DNA of 64,000 nt from Gremmenia infestans (taxonomy: Eukaryota > Ascomycota > Leotiomycetes > Helotiales > Hamatocanthoscyphaceae): positions 682,001-746,000 of the forward strand of contig JAFEVB010000005.1 of the NCBI GenBank assembly GCA_032629725.1, in the 5' to 3' direction. A program made the translations under genes and the position numbers. Under the pieces are notes generated by a model. That model was not told the DNA's origin. It did no database searches and saw only the letters and a program-made list of their open reading frames with translations. The stretch's first letter is position 1, and each line of letters starts with the position of its first letter. Of the stretch, positions 24,924-34,512 are shown piece by piece.

Positions 24924-26135
24924 TTGTTGGTTCTCAATGATACCCTTTTACGAGCGGGAAACAACACCTCTCGACTACAAGAACCCCCAGCGAGCGTGAT
25001 CAACAGCAACAAATTGCTAGTTCTACAAGCACCACCCCCTCTATACTTCCCAGCTTCGCGGATAAGACATACATACCTAGGTACATAGGTACGCAACCAA
25101 ACAACCCACCTCCATCGCAACAAAAGGCCTAACCTCAGCTCCTCTCCCCATCCCCCTCATATACCCAAATAAACATATCCACCAAAGTCCTGTAGCTTCG
25201 CCGCTCCAGCACACCCATTACCAGGCATGTATATATCGTCCACGAAACGACATTAAACTTACGATCCGAATAAAATTCCAGCCTCCCTTCCTCTCAGAGG
25301 GGGCTTGAAGTTCTCTGATAAAAGGCCTCTTCCTGAGAACGGAAAGGGCCCGTTTCGAGACTTGTGAGAAACTGCGGGTTGTTGGGCGGTTCTGGAGTTT
25401 TGTTTTGCCTTTTTGCCTTTTTGCCTTTTTATTCATTTGGTTTTTGTCTGTTGCCCTTTATGGTAATTGTTGTATTGAGTGATTAGCGAGGGATGAAAAC
25501 ATGTTAATTTTGTTCTTGAGATATGGGAATTGAGTATTTGGGAAGTGGATAGGGGATTGATGAAGTTGGGGATTTAAAAGCGGGGCTGGTTGACCCACGT
25601 TTCCTTCTGTGATGCTTTGAGGCTGGACTTTATACCTGTTCTTATTTAAAAGAGTTTACAGTATCAAGGTATGGTATACAGATCCACATACTATAACAGG
25701 ATATATGTTTGGAGACGGAGGTCTATTATAGTCGTCAAAGCTTGAGAAGATGATGTTATTTTGATACTTGAGCGGAATTGTTCTTCACTGCAACTTCTGG
25801 TCATGGTTGACTTTCATTTTTGGAAAATTCGGTTTGGTGGATTGTGATTTGACAGCAGTGGGGTTATTGACTGTAGTAAGATGATTGACAGCAAGGTGTG
25901 AAAATGAATGCGTAATTTCGTTTTGCTAGACCTCGTCTGGGCCAGGGATAGCAAGTGAGTTGATTGCGCCGCGTTTCTGATATTGTCATTCTAGCCACTT
26001 CCGACCACGTTCTTATTCTCCTAGTACGCTAATATGGTGGTGAGAAATGCTATAATTCTAGTCGCCTGTCAAGATATAGTTTGATTATCTGCTTGAAGGC
26101 AAAGGCCATACAACTTCCCCAGCCCTCATCTCACC
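24924..26135. other. Intergenic 1.2 kb, no gene seen
   Basis: Holds 3' regions of two convergent genes. A TTTTTGCC tandem repeat occurs near 25404-25430. No credible open frame or RNA gene. Confidence 0.5.
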
Positions 26136-27615
26136 TCATCTATCCAAACCAAGCAACCGAATCGCATTCCCCCTAACAAACCTCAACCTCTCCTCCACAG
26201 ACCAAGACAGAGATTTCACCCACTCAGCTCCCTGCGGCATCGTCACAAACGGATAATCAACCGAATACAAAATCCGTTCTGGTCCTAGTATACTTGTATG
26301 GAAATTCAACAGGTCTGTTGCGAAGTTGCCGGATGTCGTTTCCCAGATGTTTGTTTTCCAGTAGGATGATAAGGGCTTTTTCATTGGCATTCCGGAGCCG
26401 GTTTTTCGTGACAGTTCTGGGTGTTTATTATGCGATTAGTACGGAGTACTGGAAATTAAAATAAGAGGGAAGAAACAGGGCAGGGCAGAACAGACTAACC
26501 ATCGTCAATTAGCCAGAAATCACTAGGGATGCGTTCTCCCAGGTGCCCGACGATGATTTTCAGTTTCGGGAAACGACTGCCCTCATGGAATATCAGTGAT
26601 GTACAACTACAAATTTTACAGCATCTCGATCGAGAGCGAGCGAGCGCAAGTGAGTGACTTACTCAAACACCCCATTCGTGCAAAGCCCGGCCACATGGCT
26701 CGACAGCTCAACAGCCAACTGATGCGGTGCACCCAGAAGCCAAGGCGCATGGGCGTAGTCCAAAGCAATGACTTGGGCAACGGGAATACGCGGGTGGAAA
26801 TAGACTGGGACATCGATTTCCTGTACCGCGGTCCAGAAGACGTCGTAATCTGGCTGATCGTAGTAGAGCAAGGTTGCTAGGATGGCTTAGGCACAGTTAG
26901 TTGGAATCAGTTCATTTTTTTGCTTGCTTTCACTGTATACTACACCGCTCACTCATAATCACTCACTTACCATCATCTTCCCCAGATTGCTGATAAACAT
27001 TTACTAGCGCGCCCAGGAGCCCATACTCACCTATAGTCTGTCGCAGTTCCTCCGCAGCCACCGTCGCGTTGTGCATTGACAGCGCCGCGAAGGCTCCGAA
27101 TCTCATGCTGTTGTTCGATATCATCGATGCAGTCTCGTCATTCACCCTCGTCATGAGAAACTCTGCCAGGACGGGATCTGAAATTCCTTGTAGACAGGGA
27201 GATACGCATGAGGGGACCATGAAGTCTACACCTGTTGCGTCCATGGATGCAAGACGCTGGTTGTGGATATCTGCTAGGTTGGCGTGGAGCTGGGCGGTGG
27301 TCTGGTTCAGGGGTGGGTCGCCTCTGGAGTTATATGTGTTCATTAGCATTTTTGTAAATAACATAAACTAGTCTGTCGAAATGGTGCTATGAGAAGAGTG
27401 TGCCGAGGAGGTAGATTGTAGACTTTGGACTTTGAACATTTACTGCATCTAATGCAGAACACTTTGTGAGAAAGAAAGATACCTACGTACCCCAAGGGAG
27501 GAAGTTGCGTTAATTGCGGTAGGCTATACGCCTCATCGATAATAACAGATCCCACATCCGTATCATTCCATTTCCTGGTCCTGGCAGCAACGAAAACAGC
27601 AAAACTCAATGCCAA
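26136..27615 (-). CDS. Amidohydrolase-2 family decarboxylase-like protein; no ATG visible for first exon
   Basis: Five exons: (27615)-27491, 27323-26971, 26876-26663, 26576-26500 and 26416-26136. Joined in frame they give the ACMSD / 2,3-dihydroxybenzoate decarboxylase-type metal-dependent fold. Blocks are MDATGVDFMVPSCVSPC, LGALVNVYQQSGEDDG, VPVYFHPRIPVAQV, LKIIVGHLGERIPSDF (metal-ligand His) and ERILYSVDYPFVTMP (catalytic Asp region). Homologues I recall act on hydroxybenzoates or carry a secretory leader. Here a hydrophobic leader (LALSFAVFVAA) is present, but the frame has only TTG at the expected start (27615), and is open back to a TGA at ~27668 with no ATG. Either a further upstream exon supplies it or the start codon is lost. 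Splice sites are all canonical. Confidence 0.72.
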
Positions 27616-28462
27616 TACAGGGAAGTAGTAATAAGGCGTGTTCCGTAATTGCGTCGAATGAGTCGATCAATGGGTTGAAGAGTAGGTAGGTATGTGCATT
27701 AAAAAACTCTTACTTAAAGGACTTCGACTGTCGTATTGTTTCAATCGCAAAACATGAATTTATAGAAGATCCTGTATCTCAATTACACAATTCAGCCAGA
27801 GGCTACCTAAGGTAGATAAGTGCAAAGCAATGTAACATGAGACCATCCCGGAGTCCGGACAGACGTGTCACCTTTTCGATTTTGTGCAATGTGCCATTTA
27901 TTTCAAGCACGCTGCTGATCTCGAAACGCTTAGACATATACTCAATCATAAGCAGACTGAGTGTCAAAAGATTTTAATCTTAAAGTAAACATTCGCCCCT
28001 TTCTTTTCTTTAAGCGAAAATATTTACTCCGTGGTAAGTAGCGGATAAAAGACCTACAAGTAACAACGTCCCAAGTCATCGAGTCATCTAGTTCTATTCT
28101 ACACGACAGAATAATATGATAGCTCAATATAAATGTTATGTTGGAATATCATTTTGTTAACTGAAATATAGATCAAACTCGACGAAATCAATTATCTACT
28201 ACTTTGAAATCGATATACGCTGATAGGAAATATACAATTTGGAGGGTCTCAAGTACTTTCTTGCAAAGGCCTAGGATGAGCAGTCTAAAGGTACTCCAAT
28301 CACACATTCTTGACATCGTGAAGCAATCTTGGAATTCTGCTTTGATTTCTGGTTGTAAAAGCTGTTTATAAAATAGCTACATCCTAAGCTTGAGTAGAGC
28401 AGACCATGCTACAATCTGCAGTGCCACACCTATGTTATACCGCCTAACCATACCTTTATGTA
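27616..28462. other. Intergenic, no gene seen
   Basis: AT-rich stretch between two minus-strand genes. It should contain the missing 5' end of the decarboxylase gene if one exists; I could not find an exon with ATG in a compatible phase. Confidence 0.4.
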
Positions 28463-29887
28463 TCAGTCAGTTCTCCTCTCACACGTGTGTTTGTGTAGGC
28501 TCCATCCCGCAAGTTGATGTTCTCTGCAGCACCACCAAATCTTAGCCATCCTGCAACCCCTGCATCTCTTCAACTCCTTCCCTCCCTTTCCACAATGCTC
28601 ACACCAACCCTCGGAATCCCTGTTCTGCCACCTCTCCCAGACTCTCTTAGCACATGCCTTCATCCTCGTTTCAGTCTCACCCCCTAATGCTGTGCAGCAT
28701 GCATCCCAGGATTTAACCCGTTCGGGATCCACGCATACCCCCCTCATCGAATTTATGTAACCTTCCAGTGTTCCCAGAAAGTAATTTTCGCCGTAGGTGC
28801 CGCGTCCGACTTCCCCATACTCCATCCGAGTCATGTCAACGACAAATTGTTGTTTATCTTTTCTTCCCGGGCATGGAAACGCGAGCACACCATGGTCTTC
28901 GCTGTCTTTGGAGCCGGTTGTCATTATGTGGGAATCTCCTGCGCCACCTGTAGCTTTCGGAGTTGAGGTTACGACATGTAGGAAAGGACCATTAATGGAG
29001 AATTTTATGACGCTACGTGGTGACATGTCAATTAGAATCGGTCTCTGGTGTTCGAGGCGTCAGCATTGTACTACTCATTTGGAAGGCTGAGAAGGGGAGG
29101 CGAGCGGGATGCAAGACTATTCCTAAGGAGCTATTCTAAGAGTGAAATAACCTGCCTCACTAGTCATTTGGATGCTGAGTCTCTGATCCGGGGGACATAG
29201 TTCGAAAAAGACTCTATAAAGTCCAATAGCTTTGAACCATTGATCATGCGCACGTGTCTGATAGAAGACTACAGCGAATGAGTACTCTGTTTGCACAAAT
29301 CAAGAGCGTAAGAGATGAAACCCTCTTCCGGCATCCCAAAACCGCAAAACCAAGCAGGGCAAACAAAAAAAGGACTACTTACTGAGCTCACGTTTAGCCA
29401 AGGTGAGGTTTTGGACTTCTTGACTTGCGTTTGGATGAACAAGACATGTCGGAGACGGTGAGCTGGAAGTTGAAATCTCATCATGGCGTTCAAAGATATT
29501 ACAGTGTAGCTCCCTAGATACCCACCAAGTTAGCACAGGAAAGCCAAATACAACTTCATAGATTAACAAGAATATCAGGAAACTTTCCACGTACTCAATA
29601 GTATCGGGGCCACCTTTAAAATGCTCATGGATTCCGTCACTCTTGACGAGACGTCGCGGCAGGCTGGGATCTGCTTCTGTGCTCTCGAGCAACCTCATGC
29701 CAACGAAGCGCGGGTCTGATACGGCTCTCTCGTAGTTGAGAAGAAGAGTCAGCGTTCGCAAAGGTATTGGTTCCATGTTGGCGATGTGGAGATAAATATT
29801 CCCGGGGTGATGGACGAATGAGGAACATTCTGTCTTGCGACGAACATCAAGCACGCTTCAATAAGGAGAGTCTGTCGCGCCTTCCAT
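28463..29887 (-). CDS. MYND zinc-finger protein, possibly disrupted (in-frame TGA at codon 10)
   Basis: Proposed exons are 29887-29584, 29513-29383, 29284-29156 and 29044-28463. The C-terminus carries a MYND finger: CEHCGKGG, then CRGC, CCREH, and HKHTC. Upstream exons give a coherent protein, with blocks SSFVHHPGNIYLHI, EADPSLPRRLVKSDG, FAVVFYQTRAHDQWFKAI and RPILIDMSPRSVIKF. MYND domains usually mediate protein contacts. Two oddities exist. From the ATG at 29887 the frame meets TGA at 29860-29858 and then continues directly into the conserved block. The third intron works only with a GC donor (GCAGGT at 29155), because both nearby GT donors are in the wrong phase. Translation could instead begin at the internal Met of MEPIPLRTL. 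I cannot tell a pseudogene from a shortened functional gene. Confidence 0.6.
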
Positions 29888-30576
29888 ATGCTGCCTATAT
29901 CCTACAATCGATGAGGCGTTGCTGCTAATTTAGCACTATCGCGCCTTCCTTGTTGGGATCAGGAAAACTGAAGAAAATGTTCTTAAATCTGCGGTGTTTA
30001 AGAGGAGTTTCTTGAGAAATTGAGAAAGGCATATAGTGCGATAGTAAAAGGGTTATTGTATCAAGTGTAAATACTCCGCTTGTTCTCATCGGAACACTGC
30101 AATCAGTGCCTTTGATAGGAGTTCATCATTATATGATACCCCAAGCGAGGTTTACAGTTCCAAAATGAGTAAACTGAAACGTTTTCAAGTAGAGCCTCAC
30201 ACCGAATTTGCGCTGCATTCATAATACTTGCAAAGTTTGAAAGATGCCTCGAGAACGCCAGTTGAAAGCTATAAACTGCATGATAGGTTCCCACTAGGGT
30301 GAATTCAACATCCAGCGCCGGAAGTAACGTAGATGAATTTTGGCGAGTTGAATTTTCATAATATCTTGGGAGATGCCGCTGCTCTATCAGCAACCCGAGG
30401 ACTTCGTTTGAAGTGGCGCGTTATACACATTTTTCTATCCCATCTGCATGCTTTGTACACCCAATCCAAATACCCGTCATATAATACAAATATTCTTACA
30501 TATTATCCACAAACAAATAAACGCTTTCTAACACTTTTGCTTCTTCTCATCTTTCCCCCGAAGCTCCGCATTACCC
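29888..30576. other. Intergenic, no gene seen
   Basis: AT-rich, with a 96-codon minus frame (30393-30103) that has no recognisable feature. Includes the 3' region of PET127 and the promoter of the MYND gene. Confidence 0.45.
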
Positions 30577-33500
30577 TCATTCAACATCATCCCGCTCGTC
30601 CAACACCTTCTTCGGCATCATCTTCTCCTTCTTATCAACCTCCTTCCGATATAGCCTCCCCTGGTCACTCAACTTCCTGATATTCTCAATATACGCATTG
30701 TTCCATGCCTTCTCACCACCATCATCCTTCTGCTTCGTCAACGCCGCCGCCTGTCTCCTCTGTGATGCTTCTAGCAAGTTGCGCGCCTTTTCTGGATCGG
30801 ATATTTCGGCAAGCGCGTATTCGACTTTCCATTCATCTTCTGGCTTGAGGTTATTGGGGCGTGTAACGAATTCGCCGTTTACTTTGTTGCGAATCGTCAG
30901 GTACATGGCTAGAAGTGGCTTGCCGGTTTCGCCTTTAGTGACAGCCATCATGTCTTCGACTAAGGCATCTTCTTCGGTATTTGGGGATGGGGATTTGGTA
31001 GCTGTGGTGATGTCCTCCTCTGTGGGCTCAGGAATAATGAGATTCTTATTTTCGACGAGTTCCGGCTCGAGTGTCTCGGTGGAGACTGATTCTTCTGATT
31101 CACTAGAGCCGTCCTCATCGATGATATCATCTTCCTTGCCGCTCTCATCCTTTAACGTTTCTTCTTCTTGGCCTTTGATGGCACTGAACTCTTCTTCCAC
31201 CTTACTCTCCTGGTCTTGACTTGTTACGTCCTCGTCAATAATATTATCTTCCTTGCCGCTCTCCTCATCCTGCAACGTTACTTCTTCTTGGCCTTTGATG
31301 GCACCGAACTCTTCTTCCACCTCACTCCCCTGGTCTTGACTTGTTACGTCCTCGTCGATGATCTCATCCGATTCAACTCCTTCAAGCTCGGATTCCCTTT
31401 CCTCCAAGTCATCGTGCTGGGTCTCCTCGTCAAGCTCTTCAACTTCATCGACATCCTTAGATTCGAAATCGGACGTCGATGGATCTACACCATCTTGTTC
31501 ACTCCCATTACTCTCAGCATCCACTTCTCCTGGGTTAATCTCGTCATTCTCTATACTCGCTTGTACCTTAGCTTGAAGATTTTCCCATTGTTCCTTCTTC
31601 TCCTCTTCGCTCTCTTCCCGATGCAATCCCAGAACCCTCTTCTCGAATTCTTCAATCGTTTTCTTGTTTGTAGACTGTATTTTCTCAATCTTCTCCTCTT
31701 CTATCGGTTCTGCAAAGATGTACATGTAAGGGACCGATTCTTCCGCAAGCGTCTTAGGCCTCGTTTCAAAGAAAAGCCGTATTGATTTTTCAGGGAAGCG
31801 AGCCGTGGCACGATCAAGAACACGATTCAGCAACGACAAGCTGAGCTTAAATTCTGCATCTCCGGTTGTCACGTCATCGGCGCCATGTAACGCGTAATCC
31901 ATTTCGGGAAGACTGATGTATTGGAATCCAAAGATTCGCTGTATGTTATGGAAAGCAACGAAAATGCCGTCCATGCGACCCATTCTGACCTGCAATGAAT
32001 ATTTCAAGAAAGCAGATCTAATCATGTCGTAGTATTCTCGCTCGTAGGACTCATATTCGCCGTGACGGCCGCGAATCTCGTACCCACTGGCATGCTCATA
32101 TTGTTGGAGGTCCATCCGAATTGAGACTACTGCTCTGGTTTTGAGATCAAACATGCCAGTACCGGGAACCCTGGGATCATGGGCGTCCAGCTGGGATCTC
32201 ATCAGGAAGTCACCCAATGTGGTATAATGATAAGCTTCGGATTTGCTGCGCTCTTCTTCGGATGGAGGATCAATGCTGTGCTTCCTGTATTGCTCGAACT
32301 CTTCGGTCGACAAAGTAAGAAGCTTCTCCATCGACTGTCCGAGCATGCTGAGAACATTTGCGGTGTCGTACTGTTTGTCAGCGTCGATGGCGTAGACACC
32401 ATCCCTGTATCGCAGAAACATAGAGGTCGGTGCACGATGCAACCCTGTGAACGTATCATATGGAACCGGAAAGCTCTTGGAAAGAACCCCGGTATGGATT
32501 GGCCGCCACTGCGACAGCAGGTAATGGAAATGAGAAAGCGTGGAGGTCATACTGGATGTCGAACCAGTGTACTTTTTCTTTTCCGCCGCCGCCGTTGATA
32601 ATAGAGTTTTATCCCGTGAAGATGTGATAAACTTTTTTAGCAAAGTGAAATCGAATTCAGTGACTGGCATAATCGTCTCCAAGTAAGGATCAAAATTGAA
32701 GACACGGGACCGAGGGTCTTGTAGTTGGTATACGCCTGGGTTGAACAACACTCTTTCCAATCCGTAGGAAAGACTGGGAACTTGCAAGTGCTCTTGCTGA
32801 ATAGGTACAAGCTCTAGACTTGAAGCGTTTATAGTCTCGATCTCAGGATCTATCAACAATTTTCTGATTTGATTACCACTGTTGACCTTTCTTATTAGTG
32901 GTTGTCCTGGTGGTCGTCCTCTATTTCTCCGCCCCGATATATTCGCCATAGCTTGACCAATGGATAGTGCTTGACGCTTTTGAGGCAGTCTAGATGTAAC
33001 CGACTTTCGAAGCTTTTTCAAGAGCTCGGCTTGGTCGCTTTTACTTACCGTCTGCACTTCACGCTGGATAGCTTGGACCAGTGCGTTTCTGGCCGCGTCT
33101 CCTCCATGTGCGCTGATATGAGTTTTGATCTGTGCAGCGGTATCAGATTCACCAGACTGCGTTGTTTTCGCTGGTGCTGCCTTTACTTTCGGTTTTTGGA
33201 CCTTCCCGACTGACCCTTTCTTCTGGTTTGAAACTGGTTTTGCTGGTTTGTTTGGTTCCGTTGATTTCGTTGGTTTCGCCGATTTCGTTGATTTCGTCGG
33301 TTCGAGCGCTTTCGCAGCCATGATAGCCTTAGCCAATTCGACATCCTCTGTTTGCTTTGATCTCTTTCTCTTCAATCTTTCCACCTTGGACTTGGAAGAA
33401 TTGGTAGCCTTCTTTGCAGAAGCTTTACTGGCACCCTCCGTTTTCGATCCTTCCGTTGTATCAGGAGCCTCATCTTTCGGAGTGGATTCCGAGCTCATCA

Positions 33501-33774
33501 ACTTGGACTGCTTCTTCAGAAGGTTCTGCGCAGCCGACTCTAGCTTTTTGTCCCTTTTCACCACCGCAGGCTCCTTGGAAGCTTCACCCAACTCTTCTTT
33601 CCCTTTGGACTTGCCATGGTGCCTTGTCGAGGAGAATGATGCTGTTTGAAGAACACAGTTCGCAGGGAGGTGCGCGAGTTGGGGATCCGAGTGGGCGAGG
33701 AGGCTTGATAGGCAAGAGGAACATATGTATGGCTTGCCAATTCGTGAGCCCCCGCGAGACAGTGATGCGAACAT
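30577..33774 (-). CDS. PET127: PET127-like mitochondrial mRNA stability/processing protein
   Basis: A single exon encodes 1065 aa. A mitochondrial presequence (FASLSRGGSRIG...) is followed by a Lys/Ser/Thr-rich disordered region. The conserved Pet127 domain begins near residue 270 and includes GLERVLFNPGVYQLQDPRSR, FNFDPYLETIMP, FKLSLSLLNRVLDRATARFP and LRFFETRPKTL-like blocks. Yeast Pet127 acts at the inner membrane in 5' trimming and turnover of mitochondrial mRNAs. The C-terminal third is unusual: a Glu/Asp-rich insertion with a 39-40 residue tandem repeat (DNA 31111-31365) precedes a short conserved tail (PLLAMYLTIRNKVNGEFVTR). That insert is longer than I would expect for the family. Confidence 0.88.
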   Translation of the reverse strand: MFASLSRGGSRIGKPYICSSCLSSLLAHSDPQLAHLPANCVLQTASFSSTRHHGKSKGKEELGEASKEPAVVKRDKKLESAAQNLLKKQSKLMSSESTPKDEAPDTTEGSKTEGASKASAKKATNSSKSKVERLKRKRSKQTEDVELAKAIMAAKALEPTKSTKSAKPTKSTEPNKPAKPVSNQKKGSVGKVQKPKVKAAPAKTTQSGESDTAAQIKTHISAHGGDAARNALVQAIQREVQTVSKSDQAELLKKLRKSVTSRLPQKRQALSIGQAMANISGRRNRGRPPGQPLIRKVNSGNQIRKLLIDPEIETINASSLELVPIQQEHLQVPSLSYGLERVLFNPGVYQLQDPRSRVFNFDPYLETIMPVTEFDFTLLKKFITSSRDKTLLSTAAAEKKKYTGSTSSMTSTLSHFHYLLSQWRPIHTGVLSKSFPVPYDTFTGLHRAPTSMFLRYRDGVYAIDADKQYDTANVLSMLGQSMEKLLTLSTEEFEQYRKHSIDPPSEEERSKSEAYHYTTLGDFLMRSQLDAHDPRVPGTGMFDLKTRAVVSIRMDLQQYEHASGYEIRGRHGEYESYEREYYDMIRSAFLKYSLQVRMGRMDGIFVAFHNIQRIFGFQYISLPEMDYALHGADDVTTGDAEFKLSLSLLNRVLDRATARFPEKSIRLFFETRPKTLAEESVPYMYIFAEPIEEEKIEKIQSTNKKTIEEFEKRVLGLHREESEEEKKEQWENLQAKVQASIENDEINPGEVDAESNGSEQDGVDPSTSDFESKDVDEVEELDEETQHDDLEERESELEGVESDEIIDEDVTSQDQGSEVEEEFGAIKGQEEVTLQDEESGKEDNIIDEDVTSQDQESKVEEEFSAIKGQEEETLKDESGKEDDIIDEDGSSESEESVSTETLEPELVENKNLIIPEPTEEDITTATKSPSPNTEEDALVEDMMAVTKGETGKPLLAMYLTIRNKVNGEFVTRPNNLKPEDEWKVEYALAEISDPEKARNLLEASQRRQAAALTKQKDDGGEKAWNNAYIENIRKLSDQGRLYRKEVDKKEKMMPKKVLDERDDVE
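31111..31365. repeat. 117/120 bp tandem repeat in PET127 acidic region
   Basis: Two adjacent near-identical units (starting 31111 and 31228) and the start of a third (31348) encode a repeat with the core EEEF-AIKGQEE and IIDEDVTSQDQ. Unit length differs by 3 bp, one acidic codon, so the frame is kept. Similarity at DNA level suggests a recent duplication. Confidence 0.9.
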
Positions 33775-34512
33775 GGAGAGAGTGATGGGCGAAGTCGAGG
33801 AACAAACTCGGCTTGTCGTGTTGAAGCTCTTAAACTTTTTTGGGACCTCGCGTTTTGGCTCGTCTCTGCCGACAGGGGCTCTCCGCTAGCGTCCGCATAT
33901 TTAAGACAGAGGTAGTGTTGGTACAATTTCGTATTCCTTTCAACGACCGGTTATCACAAATGCTTCCTCCTTACACGTAAAGTACAGTTCAGTCCCGATA
34001 TTGATATATATATATATCAGGTAGTAAACTACCCTACCCAACCATACTTTCTTCTTAAGTCAACCAACCCAACGCCGACTCGTTCTCATTTACGCAGTAG
34101 GAGAGAGGCTCTCTCTATTCTTACCCCTCCCTCTTCTAATAATATTACCATTCGTAAAGGGACCGGGGTCGGGTAGGTCAATAGAAGATGGATACCATAC
34201 TGTAATAGAAGAGATCCGCAAAATCTTCTTTTATTCTACAGAGTACTGTATGTCCCGTTGACAATAAAGGAACTATATAGAATAGCATAGCGTACGGCCT
34301 GCCGCATCCGTCCGCCCTTGATAAAGCCCTTTCTTCTATCTAGCAAACAAGGAAAGCGAAAGATAGAAGGACGACGCGTCCCTGGGAAGTTGGAATCTTA
34401 CTTGAAGATTAAATTGGTTTTCTTGATTTATATACGATCTTATCAAGAACTATATAAGTAAATTAAAATGCGCTTTCGTGAATCCAAAATTCAAACTCCA
34501 AACTATAAGCCT
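33775..34512. other. Intergenic, no gene seen
   Basis: Contains an (AT)n run at 34004-34018 and otherwise unremarkable AT-rich DNA. It holds the PET127 promoter. Confidence 0.5.

Noticed and set aside
26596..27371. Plus-strand frames of ~100 codons opposite the decarboxylase
   Set aside because: They run antisense to five well-joined exons of a recognisable enzyme.
33125..33649. 174-codon plus-strand frame opposite PET127
   Set aside because: Phe/Val/Ser-rich product arises from Lys/Glu/Thr-rich coding on the minus strand.
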